The notes under the pieces were generated by a model. The model saw nothing but the letters and a program-made list of their open reading frames with translations. It was not told the DNA's origin and did no database searches. This document shows positions 1-6,511 of a DNA stretch of 6,896 nt, piece after piece (positions within the stretch are counted from its first letter, which is position 1; each line of letters opens with the position of its first letter). Position numbers and translations under genes: made by a program. The DNA is from Elusimicrobiota bacterium (lineage in GTDB: Bacteria > Elusimicrobiota > Elusimicrobia > Elusimicrobiales > UBA9959): assembly GCA_003500765.1 (NCBI GenBank), contig DNQL01000226.1, positions 1-6,896 of the forward strand, written 5' to 3'.

Positions 1-738
1 GACGCCATGCGGCAGGGGGTCCCCCGCCGGCGCCGCCGGTTCGGGCCGCAGGTAGATGCGCACCTCGCCGCAGGCGTCGTCCTGCCGCGCCATGATGCGG
101 CGCTGCTTGACCAGCTCCAGCAGGGCGATGAAGCAGGTGATCACGCCCTGGCGCGCGGTCTCGGTGGAGAAAACGTCGTCGAGCAGCACCCACTCTTTTT
201 TGCTCAGCAGGTCGAGTATCTTGTCTATGCGCGGTTCGAGCGGGTAAGTCTCCCCCTGCACGGACACGGCGTCGGGCAGGCGGGCGAAGGCGCGCTTCAC
301 GGCCTCCACGAAAACGAAGAACTCCAGGTCCAGGAACTTCTCCTCGTTGGAGAAGACGGGCGAGCCGCGGTAGAAGACGTCCTTGTAGCTGGAGAAGCGC
401 TCCTCGAGCGACTTGGAAGCCCCCTTGTAGCGCTGGTACTCCTCGATCATGTTTACCAGCTTGCCGCGCGGGTCCGGGCCCTTCTCGCCGGTCTCGGTGT
501 CCACCTGGGACGGCAGCAGCAGCTTGGCCTTTATCTGCATCAGCGTGGAGGCCATGACCAGGAACTCGCCCGCTATCTCCAGGTTGAGGCTCTTCATGAT
601 GTCGAGGTACTCGAGGTATTCGCTGGTTATCTGCGAGATCGGGATATCGTAAATGTCGAGGTTGTTCTTCCTGATGAGGTGTATCAGGAGGTCTATCGGC
701 CCCTCGAAGACGTCGAGATGTATGTCGAGCTCTTTCAT
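1..738 (-). CDS. scpA: Segregation and condensation protein A (kleisin), 3' end beyond window
   Basis: ScpA is the kleisin subunit of the bacterial SMC-ScpA-ScpB condensin. It bridges the SMC heads and binds ScpB, and the complex acts on the nucleoid in chromosome organisation and segregation. The 246 visible residues begin MKELDIHLDVFEGPIDLLIH, the classic ScpA N-terminus, followed by LIRKNNLDIYDIPISQIT (21-38), a helical EFLVMASTLMQIKAKLLLP stretch (58-76) and a variable linker (77-130). The C-terminal winged-helix region that binds the SMC head follows from about residue 165 (IDKILDLLSKKEWVLLDDVF). ScpA is usually about 230-280 residues, so only a short tail is missing. The start is the ATG at 738-736, preceded by AGGA four bases upstream inside the end of trpS. 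The ATG shares four bases (ATGA) with the trpS stop, which suggests translational coupling. An antisense frame over the same region is a high-GC shadow. Confidence 0.95.
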   Translation of the reverse strand, partial: MKELDIHLDVFEGPIDLLIHLIRKNNLDIYDIPISQITSEYLEYLDIMKSLNLEIAGEFLVMASTLMQIKAKLLLPSQVDTETGEKGPDPRGKLVNMIEEYQRYKGASKSLEERFSSYKDVFYRGSPVFSNEEKFLDLEFFVFVEAVKRAFARLPDAVSVQGETYPLEPRIDKILDLLSKKEWVLLDDVFSTETARQGVITCFIALLELVKQRRIMARQDDACGEVRIYLRPEPAAPAGDPLPHGV

Positions 739-1829
739 TTTATCCTGAGGGCCGAATTTACGCCGGCCATAAGTTCCGCGGCGGCGGCTTTCGCTTTTAC
801 CGCGCCGGCGGCCAGTATCCTGTCCGCCAGGGCGGGGTCCCGCTCGAAGGGTTCGCGGCGGGCCTTGAAATCCGACAGGGACGGCGCCATAAGTTCGAAA
901 AGCTGCTTCTTGCAGGTCCCGCAGCCGACCTTGCCGGCGCGGCACTCCTCTTCGCGGACCTTCCAGTCCGGGTTGTAGATCCTGTGGAAGGCGCAGACCA
1001 CGCAGCCCTCGGGGTGGCCCGGGTCGTCGGCCTTTATCTTCTTCGGGTCGGTGAACATCTTCTTTATCTTGGCCTCGGCGGACTTGGGGTCCTCGCCCAG
1101 CTCGATGGCGTTGCCGTAGGACTTGGACATCTTGCGGCCGTCGAGGCCGGGCACCATCGGGGAGCTGGTCAGCAGCGGCTCGGGCTCGGTGAGCACGGGC
1201 TTGCCGGCCGCGCGGTTGAAGCGGCGCACTATCTCGCGGCTGAGCTCCAGGTGCGGCAGCTGGTCCCGGCCGACGGGCACGAACTCCGCGCCGTAGAGGG
1301 CGATGTCGGCGGCCTGCAGGACGGGGTAGCCGAGGAAGCCGTAGGTGGCCATGTCGGAATGCAGCGCCATATCGTCGGCCTCGTGGCCGTGGGCTTCCGC
1401 GAGGGCCTTCGTGACGCCCTCGGCCTTCCGCATCTTGTCTTCCTGGCCCTTATAGCGGGCCTTGTAGAGCTCCTGGAGCTGGTCCTTGAAAGTGGGATTG
1501 CGCAGCAGCCAGCTGATGGGCGTCATCATTCCCATCAGCAGCGCCAGCTCGGCGTGCTCTTTCACGTCCGACTGCCTGAAAATGACGCACTTTTCCGGGT
1601 CGAGGCCGGCGGTCAGCCAGTCCACCACCAGCAGGCGGGTATTGTCGCGCAGGCCCACCGTATCCTCGGCGGTGGTCAGCGCGTGCCAGTCGGCTATGAA
1701 GAAAAAACAGCGGTACTTGTCCTGCAGTTCCACCCAGTTGCGCAGCGCGCCCCAGTAATTGCCCAGGTGCAGGCGGCCCGTGGGGCGCATGCCGGAAACG
1801 ACGGTCTTTACCGCTTTTGTCTCTTCCAT
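735..1829 (-). CDS. trpS: Tryptophanyl-tRNA synthetase, variant with four-cysteine C-terminal motif
   Basis: TrpS is a cytosolic class Ic aminoacyl-tRNA synthetase that activates tryptophan with ATP and charges tRNA-Trp. The product is 364 residues. The Rossmann core carries PTGRLHLGN at 16-24 (the HIGH signature in its HLGN form) and GRKMSKSYGN at 231-240 (KMSKS loop). The substrate-pocket segment GYPVLQAADIALYGAEFVPVG is at 167-187, and DQLPHLELSREI follows. Compared with the common bacterial form of about 330 residues it has a charged insert at roughly 125-156. The C-terminal region has Cys276, Cys279, Cys296, Cys303 and Cys306 (C-x19-C-x6-C-x2-C). This resembles the [4Fe-4S] motif reported for Thermotoga maritima TrpRS; metal binding here is inferred. 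I chose the ATG at 1829 because the family N-terminus starts there. The frame stays open upstream to 2309, but that part lies antiparallel in frame within the protease gene and looks like no TrpS. It starts 8 bases after the protease stop, with a weak purine-rich AAGAGA as ribosome site. Confidence 0.96.
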   Translation of the reverse strand: MEETKAVKTVVSGMRPTGRLHLGNYWGALRNWVELQDKYRCFFFIADWHALTTAEDTVGLRDNTRLLVVDWLTAGLDPEKCVIFRQSDVKEHAELALLMGMMTPISWLLRNPTFKDQLQELYKARYKGQEDKMRKAEGVTKALAEAHGHEADDMALHSDMATYGFLGYPVLQAADIALYGAEFVPVGRDQLPHLELSREIVRRFNRAAGKPVLTEPEPLLTSSPMVPGLDGRKMSKSYGNAIELGEDPKSAEAKIKKMFTDPKKIKADDPGHPEGCVVCAFHRIYNPDWKVREEECRAGKVGCGTCKKQLFELMAPSLSDFKARREPFERDPALADRILAAGAVKAKAAAAELMAGVNSALRIK

Positions 1830-1837
1830 AAATTCTC

Positions 1838-2482
1838 TTATATCACCGGCAGGCCTATGGCGGCCAGCAGGGTAAGCGCGTAATAGATGGGCGGCAGGAT
1901 AAGGTGTTTCAGGACGCCCGTCAGTATCAGAGCAAAGATTATATAAATTCCGTAGGGCACGTGCTTTTCGTACGCCCTCAGGACGGGGCCGTCCGGCAGG
2001 CGGCCCAGCAGCACCTGGCTGCCGTCCAGCGGGTAGATCGGCACGAGGTTGAAAAAGGCCAGCGCCAGGTTGATGATGACGGCGAAACGCATGGCCGCCA
2101 TGATCGTGGAGGCCAGGCCGGGACCGATCAGCGGCACGGCCAGGGCCGCGGCCTTGTAGAGCAGGGCCGAGATCACCACCAGGAAAAGGTTGGAGAGCGG
2201 GCCGCTGAAGGCGACCCAGGACATGTCGGCGCGGGGCCGGTCCAGCCGCAGCGGGTTGACCGGCACGGGCCTGGCCCAGCCGAACATCGGCAGCCCGGAA
2301 AGGGCGCAAAGAGCCGGCATAAGAATGGTCCCGAAAGGGTCTATGTGCGGGATGGGGTTGAACGTCAGGCGGCCCATCAGGTAGGCGGTGTCGTCCCCGC
2401 GCTTATAGGCCATGTAGCCATGAGCGTACTCGTGGAAAATGACCGAAAAAAGCAGTATCGGTATCTGTAGAAGCCACTCCAT
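1838..2482 (-). CDS. M50 (site-2-protease type) membrane zinc metalloprotease, minimal form
   Basis: This is a multi-pass membrane metalloprotease of family M50, site-2 protease type, expected to cut proteins within or near the membrane. It has 214 residues. The zinc motif HEYAH lies at 17-21 in the first hydrophobic helix (FSVIFHEYAHGYMAYKRGD). The third zinc ligand is in NLVPIYPLDG at 145-154 (Asp153). Between them are the conserved segments GRLTFNPIPHIDPFGTI (37-53) and FGWARPVPVNP (67-77), and VAFSGPLSNLFLVVISALLY (90-109) begins a membrane helix. Further hydrophobic stretches lie at about 128-150, 178-192 and 197-214. There is no PDZ or CBS domain, so this is the short subgroup commonly annotated 'site-2 protease family protein', of unknown substrate. 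The first residues, MEWLLQIPILLFSVIFHEYA, fit the family start. No clear ribosome site precedes the ATG, and a doubled TATAAT box lies 9-22 bases upstream. It is the first gene of the trpS-scpA operon. The substrate cannot be told from sequence. Confidence 0.92.
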   Translation of the reverse strand: MEWLLQIPILLFSVIFHEYAHGYMAYKRGDDTAYLMGRLTFNPIPHIDPFGTILMPALCALSGLPMFGWARPVPVNPLRLDRPRADMSWVAFSGPLSNLFLVVISALLYKAAALAVPLIGPGLASTIMAAMRFAVIINLALAFFNLVPIYPLDGSQVLLGRLPDGPVLRAYEKHVPYGIYIIFALILTGVLKHLILPPIYYALTLLAAIGLPVI

Positions 2483-2490
2483 GTGGCGTA

Positions 2491-2504
2491 ATTATATTAT
2501 TATA
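2491..2504 (-). promoter_or_regulatory. Possible promoter of the protease-trpS-scpA operon (two -10 boxes)
   Basis: Read on the minus strand, the 14 bases are TATAATAATATAAT, which contains two perfect -10 hexamers (2504-2499 and 2496-2491) eight bases apart. They lie in an otherwise GC-rich 50-base gap between the kinase stop and the protease ATG at 2482. I see no good -35 hexamer at 16-18 bases from either box. The predicted transcription start would fall at or within about ten bases of the ATG, giving a very short or absent leader, which fits the lack of a ribosome site. Function is inferred from the hexamers alone; AT-rich spacers can match by chance. Confidence 0.4.
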
Positions 2505-2532
2505 CGGACCCGCTGGGGAAGCGGCCGGACTT

Positions 2533-5500
2533 TTAAAGGTACTGGCGGATCTTTTCCAGCAGGACCTCTTTTTTGACGGGCTTGGTCAGGTAATCCGCGC
2601 AGCCGGCGGCCAGGCATTCCTTTATCCTGTCCGCGTCGCTGCTGGCGCTGAAGGCCAGAACGGGGACGTCCCTCCCGGCGGCCGTTGCTTTGAGCTCCTT
2701 CACGGCGGTCAGGCCGTCCATGCCCGGCATCTCCATGTCCATGAGCACAAGCGAAAAAACATTGCGCGCCAGCATCGCCAGGGCCTGAGCGCCGCCGGCG
2801 GCGCGGTAGAGGCGCAGACCGGCCTCCCCTTTCAGGTACAGTTGCAGCAGCTCCAGGCTGTCAGGGTCGTCGTCGACGGCCAGAACCTTGCGGCGCGGAT
2901 CGAGCCACTTGTCCAGAGTTTCGAACAGGACTTTTTTCTTGAGCGGTTTGGTTATGTGCGCGTTCATGCCCAGGGACAGCGATTTCATGATATCGCTGTC
3001 CAGGCCGTGCGCCGTGAGGGCGATGATAGGAGTTTTCTTATAGGCTTCGGTCTTGCGCAGCTGGAAGGCGGCCTCGTGGCCGTCCATCTCGGGCATCTGT
3101 ATGTCCATGAATACCAGGTCGTAGTCGAAAACGGCGCATTTTTCAAGAGCCTCCCTGCCGTTGGCCGCTATCTCCACCCTGTAGCCGGCGCGCTCCAGCA
3201 GCAGGCGGACCAGGTTCTGATTGTCGATATTATCCTCGGCCACCAGTATGCGCAGGTGCGGCCAGTCGCGCGCTGGGGCGTCCTCCGCCGGGGACTCCCG
3301 CCCGGCGGCGGCCGGCCTGAGAACGCGGAGAATGACGTTAAAAAGGCCGGAGCGGGTTATGGGTTTGGGCAGGAAGGCCGCCACCGCCGGCCTCACGCTC
3401 TCCGGGACGCCGTCCGCCTTGGAGGACAGCATTATTATCTTCGCCCCCGCCGCCGCGCCGCCCGCGACCTCGGCTATGAACTGCTCGCCGTTGCCGCCCG
3501 GCATTTCATGGTCCACTATCAGCAGGTCGAATTTCCCGGGGCGGTTGAGCGCTTCCAGGCCTTCCGCGGCGCTCCGGGCGGAGACCGTCTGAAAGCCCCA
3601 GACCGCCATGTTCTGGCCCAGTATCTCCAGGCTGTCCGGGTTGTCGTCCACCAGCAGCGCGCGCAGGCCGGAGAAAGACACCTGTTCCATCCTCCCGGCC
3701 GGGGCGGCCGGGCAGGCCTCGAAGGGCAGCCGAAAACTGAAGACGGAACCCTTGCCCTCGGAACTCTCGAGCGAAATAGAGCCGCCCATCATCTCCACCA
3801 GGGCCTTGGAGATGCTCAGCCCCAGCCCCGTGCCGCCGTATTTGCGCGTGCTGGAGTGGTCCACCTGGGAGAACTTGCGGAATAGCTTTTTCTGGTTCTC
3901 CGGGGAGATGCCTATGCCGGTATCCGCCACGGAGAACAGCAGCCAGCCGGCGTCTTTTCCTTTCAGGTATTCGGCGCTGATCTTTACCTGTCCTTTCTGC
4001 GTGAACTTGAAGGCGTTGCCGGCCAGGTTTATCAGTATCTGGCGCAGGCGGTTGCCCTCGCCCAGTACGGACGACGGGATATCCGTGGAAACTTTAAGGA
4101 TGAACTCCAGTCCTTTGGAGGCGGCGCGCCGGGCGAACATCTCGCCGACGCTTTCGACCACCTCGCGCGGATCGTACGGCGCTTTCTCTATTTTCAGGAG
4201 GCCCGCCTCGATCTTGGACAAGTCCAGTATGTCGTTTATGATATAGAGAAGGGCGTCGGCCGAATGCTGTATGGTGGCCAGTTGCCGCCGCTGCTCCGGC
4301 GGCAGGGGGCTATCGAGCAGCAGCTCCGCCATGCCTATGATGGAGTTCATCGGCGTGCGGATCTCGTGGCTCATATTGGCCAGGAAGTCGCTCTTGGCGC
4401 GGTTGGCGGCCTCGGCCGCCTCTCTTGCCTTGCGGTGGGCCTCTTCTATGCCCTTGCGGGCCGTTATATTCACCAGCACGGCCAGGATGGCGGGAACGCC
4501 TTCGTAAATTATGGGCGCGCTCTTGACCATGATGTTGAGTATCTTGCCGTGCTTGGTGGCGAACTCTATCTCGTAATCCCCCACGGGATCGCCGACCCCG
4601 CGCTTGTACATCGCGGAAAGGATGGCCGTCTTGGAGGCTTCGGTGATGAACCTGAAAATAGGCTGGCCCAGCAGTTCCCCGCGCGAATACCCCGAAACCT
4701 CCGTGCCGATATCGTTGACGTAAAGTATGCGTCCGTCCCTGTGTATCATCACGGTCTCCGGCGCGCTGTTGGCGATGGCGGCGTAGCGGCTCTCGCTTTC
4801 CTTGAGGGCCGCGGCGGCCTTCTTGCTGTCGGTGATGTCGCGCAGTATTATGACCGTGTGCCAGGAGCCGTCGATCCTGACCCCGGACACGGCCAATTCC
4901 GCGTCTATCTCCGAGGAATCTTTTTTCCGGGCCACCAGCTCATAGATCTTTCCGAAAGTCCCGGTCTCCCCGCCCTGGCTGAAGGACGCGCAGGCTTTTT
5001 CATAGGTCTCCCGGAAGCGCTCCGGCGCCGCGAGGTCCTTGAATTTCTTTCCCAGCGCCTCCGCCGCCGTCCAGCCCAGTATCCGCTCCGCGGCCGGATT
5101 CCAGAAGGAAATATCCCCGGAGCTGTCCATCATCAGTATGGCGTTGGGCACCGCGGCGGTAAGGGCGCGGAAAGCGGCGTCCTTCTCGGCGAGACGCTCC
5201 TCCGCTCTCTTGATTTCCGTGACGTCCCGGATCGTGACCTGCAGGAAAGCGTTCCCCTCCAGTTCGACGCGGTTCATCATGGCGTTGACCGGGAACTCCT
5301 TGCCGTCGAGCCGCTTATTGGTCCACTCGAAAAACAGGACCCCTTCGCTCATCGCCCTCTCTATCATCTCCCTGCCTTTCTCCTCGGAGCCGCGCCCGTC
5401 CGGCTGCAGTTCCGGGGACAGGTCCCAGGGGGTATGGGCCGTAAGCTCTTCAAGGCTCCCCGCGCCGAACAGGGCCAGCGCGGCCGTGTTCCCGGAGTTG

Positions 5501-6039
5501 AAGCGCCACGCGGGGGGCGCCAGCGTGACCAGGGCGTCGCGGGAACTTTCAAAGAGGTTGCGATACCTCGCCTCGCTGGCCTTGAGCGCCTCCTCGGCGG
5601 CCTTACGGTCCGTTATGTCCTCAAAACTTTCTATACCGCCTGTCACCTTGCCGTTCTCGTCGCGCAGCAGGTCGGCGTTCTTGGTTACCACGCGCAAGCG
5701 CCCGTCCCTGGTGCGGATGGTGCATTCCGCGCAGGTGATGGGCTTGGGAACAGCGCTGTCGAAGAGCCCGCAGCGCTCACGGCAGGGCGTCTCCGCGAAA
5801 ATACGGCAGGGCTTCCCCAGCACCTCCGCGGCGGGGAAACCTGTTATCTCCTCCGCCTTCCTGTTCCAGGAGGTGATACGCAGGTCCAGATCTACCGCGT
5901 AGACGGCGCTGGGGACGAGCTGAAAAATGAGCTCCGCCACGGAGGCTTTAGACCCGCTCATATCATCACCCGCCGGGCAACCGCCCGCGCCCGCCGCTTC
6001 CGGGAGTTCGCCTCCTTTTCCGTTTAAAGGGTCGGTCAT
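2533..6039 (-). CDS. Soluble hybrid histidine kinase: four PAS, HisKA, HATPase, three receivers
   Basis: This 1168-residue hybrid sensor kinase shows no signal peptide or membrane helix, so it should sense cytoplasmic cues. Domains in order are PAS1 (about 36-148), PAS2 (157-283), PAS3 (288-408) and PAS4 (417-530), each ending in a PAC-type motif such as [20 protein letters not shown]. HisKA follows with [13 protein letters not shown] and phospho-acceptor His558. HATPase_c (about 655-772) has the N box [10 protein letters not shown] (671-680), G1 DTGIGI (706-711), F box FRKFSQVD and G2 GGTGLGLS. Receiver 1 (792-908) has Asp798/Asp799, Asp843 and Lys892. Receiver 2 (929-1047) has Glu935/Asp936, Asp979, Thr1009 and Lys1031. 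Receiver 3 (1050-1168) has Asp1056/Asp1057, Asp1101, Ser1131 and Lys1153. All three look able to accept phosphate. PAS1 holds Cys78, 86, 90, 103 and 106, a possible redox or metal site. There is no Hpt domain in the chain; a separate hpt gene ends 12 bases upstream. The ATG at 6039 has TAGGA ten bases before it. Met27 (5961), preceded by GGTG, is an alternative start, because residues 1-26 are Gly/Ala/Pro-rich and outside any domain. The signal is unknown. Confidence 0.95.
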   Translation of the reverse strand: MTDPLNGKGGELPEAAGAGGCPAGDDMSGSKASVAELIFQLVPSAVYAVDLDLRITSWNRKAEEITGFPAAEVLGKPCRIFAETPCRERCGLFDSAVPKPITCAECTIRTRDGRLRVVTKNADLLRDENGKVTGGIESFEDITDRKAAEEALKASEARYRNLFESSRDALVTLAPPAWRFNSGNTAALALFGAGSLEELTAHTPWDLSPELQPDGRGSEEKGREMIERAMSEGVLFFEWTNKRLDGKEFPVNAMMNRVELEGNAFLQVTIRDVTEIKRAEERLAEKDAAFRALTAAVPNAILMMDSSGDISFWNPAAERILGWTAAEALGKKFKDLAAPERFRETYEKACASFSQGGETGTFGKIYELVARKKDSSEIDAELAVSGVRIDGSWHTVIILRDITDSKKAAAALKESESRYAAIANSAPETVMIHRDGRILYVNDIGTEVSGYSRGELLGQPIFRFITEASKTAILSAMYKRGVGDPVGDYEIEFATKHGKILNIMVKSAPIIYEGVPAILAVLVNITARKGIEEAHRKAREAAEAANRAKSDFLANMSHEIRTPMNSIIGMAELLLDSPLPPEQRRQLATIQHSADALLYIINDILDLSKIEAGLLKIEKAPYDPREVVESVGEMFARRAASKGLEFILKVSTDIPSSVLGEGNRLRQILINLAGNAFKFTQKGQVKISAEYLKGKDAGWLLFSVADTGIGISPENQKKLFRKFSQVDHSSTRKYGGTGLGLSISKALVEMMGGSISLESSEGKGSVFSFRLPFEACPAAPAGRMEQVSFSGLRALLVDDNPDSLEILGQNMAVWGFQTVSARSAAEGLEALNRPGKFDLLIVDHEMPGGNGEQFIAEVAGGAAAGAKIIMLSSKADGVPESVRPAVAAFLPKPITRSGLFNVILRVLRPAAAGRESPAEDAPARDWPHLRILVAEDNIDNQNLVRLLLERAGYRVEIAANGREALEKCAVFDYDLVFMDIQMPEMDGHEAAFQLRKTEAYKKTPIIALTAHGLDSDIMKSLSLGMNAHITKPLKKKVLFETLDKWLDPRRKVLAVDDDPDSLELLQLYLKGEAGLRLYRAAGGAQALAMLARNVFSLVLMDMEMPGMDGLTAVKELKATAAGRDVPVLAFSASSDADRIKECLAAGCADYLTKPVKKEVLLEKIRQYL

Positions 6040-6049
6040 ATTTCAACGG

Positions 6050-6054
6050 TCCTA
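6050..6054 (-). promoter_or_regulatory. Ribosome binding site of the hybrid kinase, overlapping the hpt stop
   Basis: TAGGA on the minus strand contains the hpt stop codon TAG and a Shine-Dalgarno core AGGA. It lies ten bases before the kinase ATG at 6039, slightly farther than ideal. The overlap suggests that ribosomes finishing hpt could help start the kinase. Confidence 0.5.
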
Positions 6055-6357
6055 CTCGCCCGGCACGAACTCTATCTCCACGCAATCGAGGAACTCTTTA
6101 AGCTCCGCGGCCTGCGCCGTCAGCGCGGCTTTGTCGCCGGCCCCGGCGGAAGTCTCCATCCGCTCGCCCAGTTCCGTCAGCTGGTCCAGGCCGTAGCCGC
6201 CGCCTGAGCCGCGCATCTTATGGCCGATCCTGCGCAGCGCGTCGAAATCCCCTGCCGCTATCAGCCCGGCCAGCAGCGCCAGCTCGTCGCGCCTGTTCCG
6301 CAGGTAATCCGGGATGATGTCGGCCAGGTCCGCGTCGACTTTTATTACTCTTTTCAT
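6052..6357 (-). CDS. Stand-alone histidine phosphotransfer (Hpt) protein
   Basis: Small cytosolic phosphotransfer protein of 101 residues, essentially a single Hpt four-helix domain. It would shuttle a phosphoryl group between receiver aspartates. The motif RIGHKMRGSGGGYGLDQLTE places the phospho-acceptor at His46, followed by Lys47, Gly50 and the Gly-rich turn. This matches the stand-alone Hpt subgroup with 'HxMKGxGGGYGF'-type motifs. Upstream, DADLADIIPDYLRNRRDELA forms the first helices. I chose the ATG at 6357 because it has a strong AAGGA five bases before it and gives the natural domain start. In-frame ATGs at 6378 and 6399 would add 7 or 14 basic residues with no domain support. The gene ends in TAG, 12 bases before the kinase ATG, and that TAG overlaps the kinase's TAGGA ribosome site, so the two are almost certainly co-transcribed. 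The partner is most likely one or more of the three kinase receivers. Confidence 0.9.
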   Translation of the reverse strand: MKRVIKVDADLADIIPDYLRNRRDELALLAGLIAAGDFDALRRIGHKMRGSGGGYGLDQLTELGERMETSAGAGDKAALTAQAAELKEFLDCVEIEFVPGE

Positions 6358-6361
6358 TGCG

Positions 6362-6367
6362 TTCCTT
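6362..6367 (-). promoter_or_regulatory. Ribosome binding site that decides the hpt start
   Basis: On the minus strand the bases read AAGGAA, then CGCA, then ATG. The AAGGA core sits five bases before the ATG at 6357, an ideal Shine-Dalgarno spacing. It falls inside the longer open frame that begins at 6399 and so argues for the shorter protein. Confidence 0.7.
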
Positions 6368-6429
6368 GCCCGCGCCATCTTACGCGGAGCGACCGCCACA
6401 ATAATATACGCGTTCGGCTGGACCGGCGC

Positions 6430-6449
6430 TATACGGATTTATACCGACA
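6430..6449. repeat. Tandem 10-base direct repeat in the divergent intergenic region
   Basis: Two adjacent 10-base units, TATACGGATT (6430-6439) and TATACCGACA (6440-6449), match at 7 of 10 positions. Further TATAC words lie at 6405-6409 and 6493-6497 in the same 154-base gap between hpt and the divergent regulator. One turn of helix between units would suit a dimeric DNA-binding regulator, and read on the minus strand the second unit gives a -10-like TATAAA (6443-6438). Chance in an AT-rich spacer is not excluded. Confidence 0.3.
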
Positions 6450-6492
6450 CGGCCGGGCAGAATTCCCGATGGATGCCGCGCCCCGTATGGCC

Positions 6493-6498
6493 TATACT
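6493..6498 (+). promoter_or_regulatory. Possible -10 box for the divergent response regulator
   Basis: TATACT lies 13 bases before the regulator ATG at 6512. At the usual 17-base spacing the -35 position (6470-6475, TGGATG) is poor. No Shine-Dalgarno sequence is seen between this box and the ATG, so a leaderless or very short-leader message is possible. The call rests on one hexamer and is tentative. Confidence 0.3.
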
Positions 6499-6511
6499 TA
6501 CCTTACCGCTT

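Noticed and set aside
7..978. A 323-codon plus-strand open frame over scpA and the trpS end
   Set aside because: It crosses the borders of two clear minus-strand genes and has no domain; a high-GC shadow.
1830..2309. A 160-residue N-terminal extension of TrpS
   Set aside because: The extension overlaps the M50 protease gene in another frame and is Pro/Arg/Gly-rich. The canonical TrpS N-terminus begins at the ATG at 1829.
2510..2524. A possible terminator after the kinase (stem CCGCT/AGCGG with a five-base loop)
   Set aside because: The stem has only five pairs and no T-run follows on the minus strand. The flanking GTCCG direct repeats are short enough to be chance.
4264..6027. A 587-codon open frame on the plus strand, antisense to the hybrid kinase
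   Set aside because: It mirrors the kinase codons in a GC-rich gene, its protein is Arg/Gly/His-rich without recognisable domains, and the minus-strand frame is an unambiguous PAS-kinase-receiver protein.
6358..6399. A longer Hpt protein starting at 6399
   Set aside because: The added 14 residues are basic and not part of the Hpt fold, and a strong AAGGA lies at ideal distance from the ATG at 6357.
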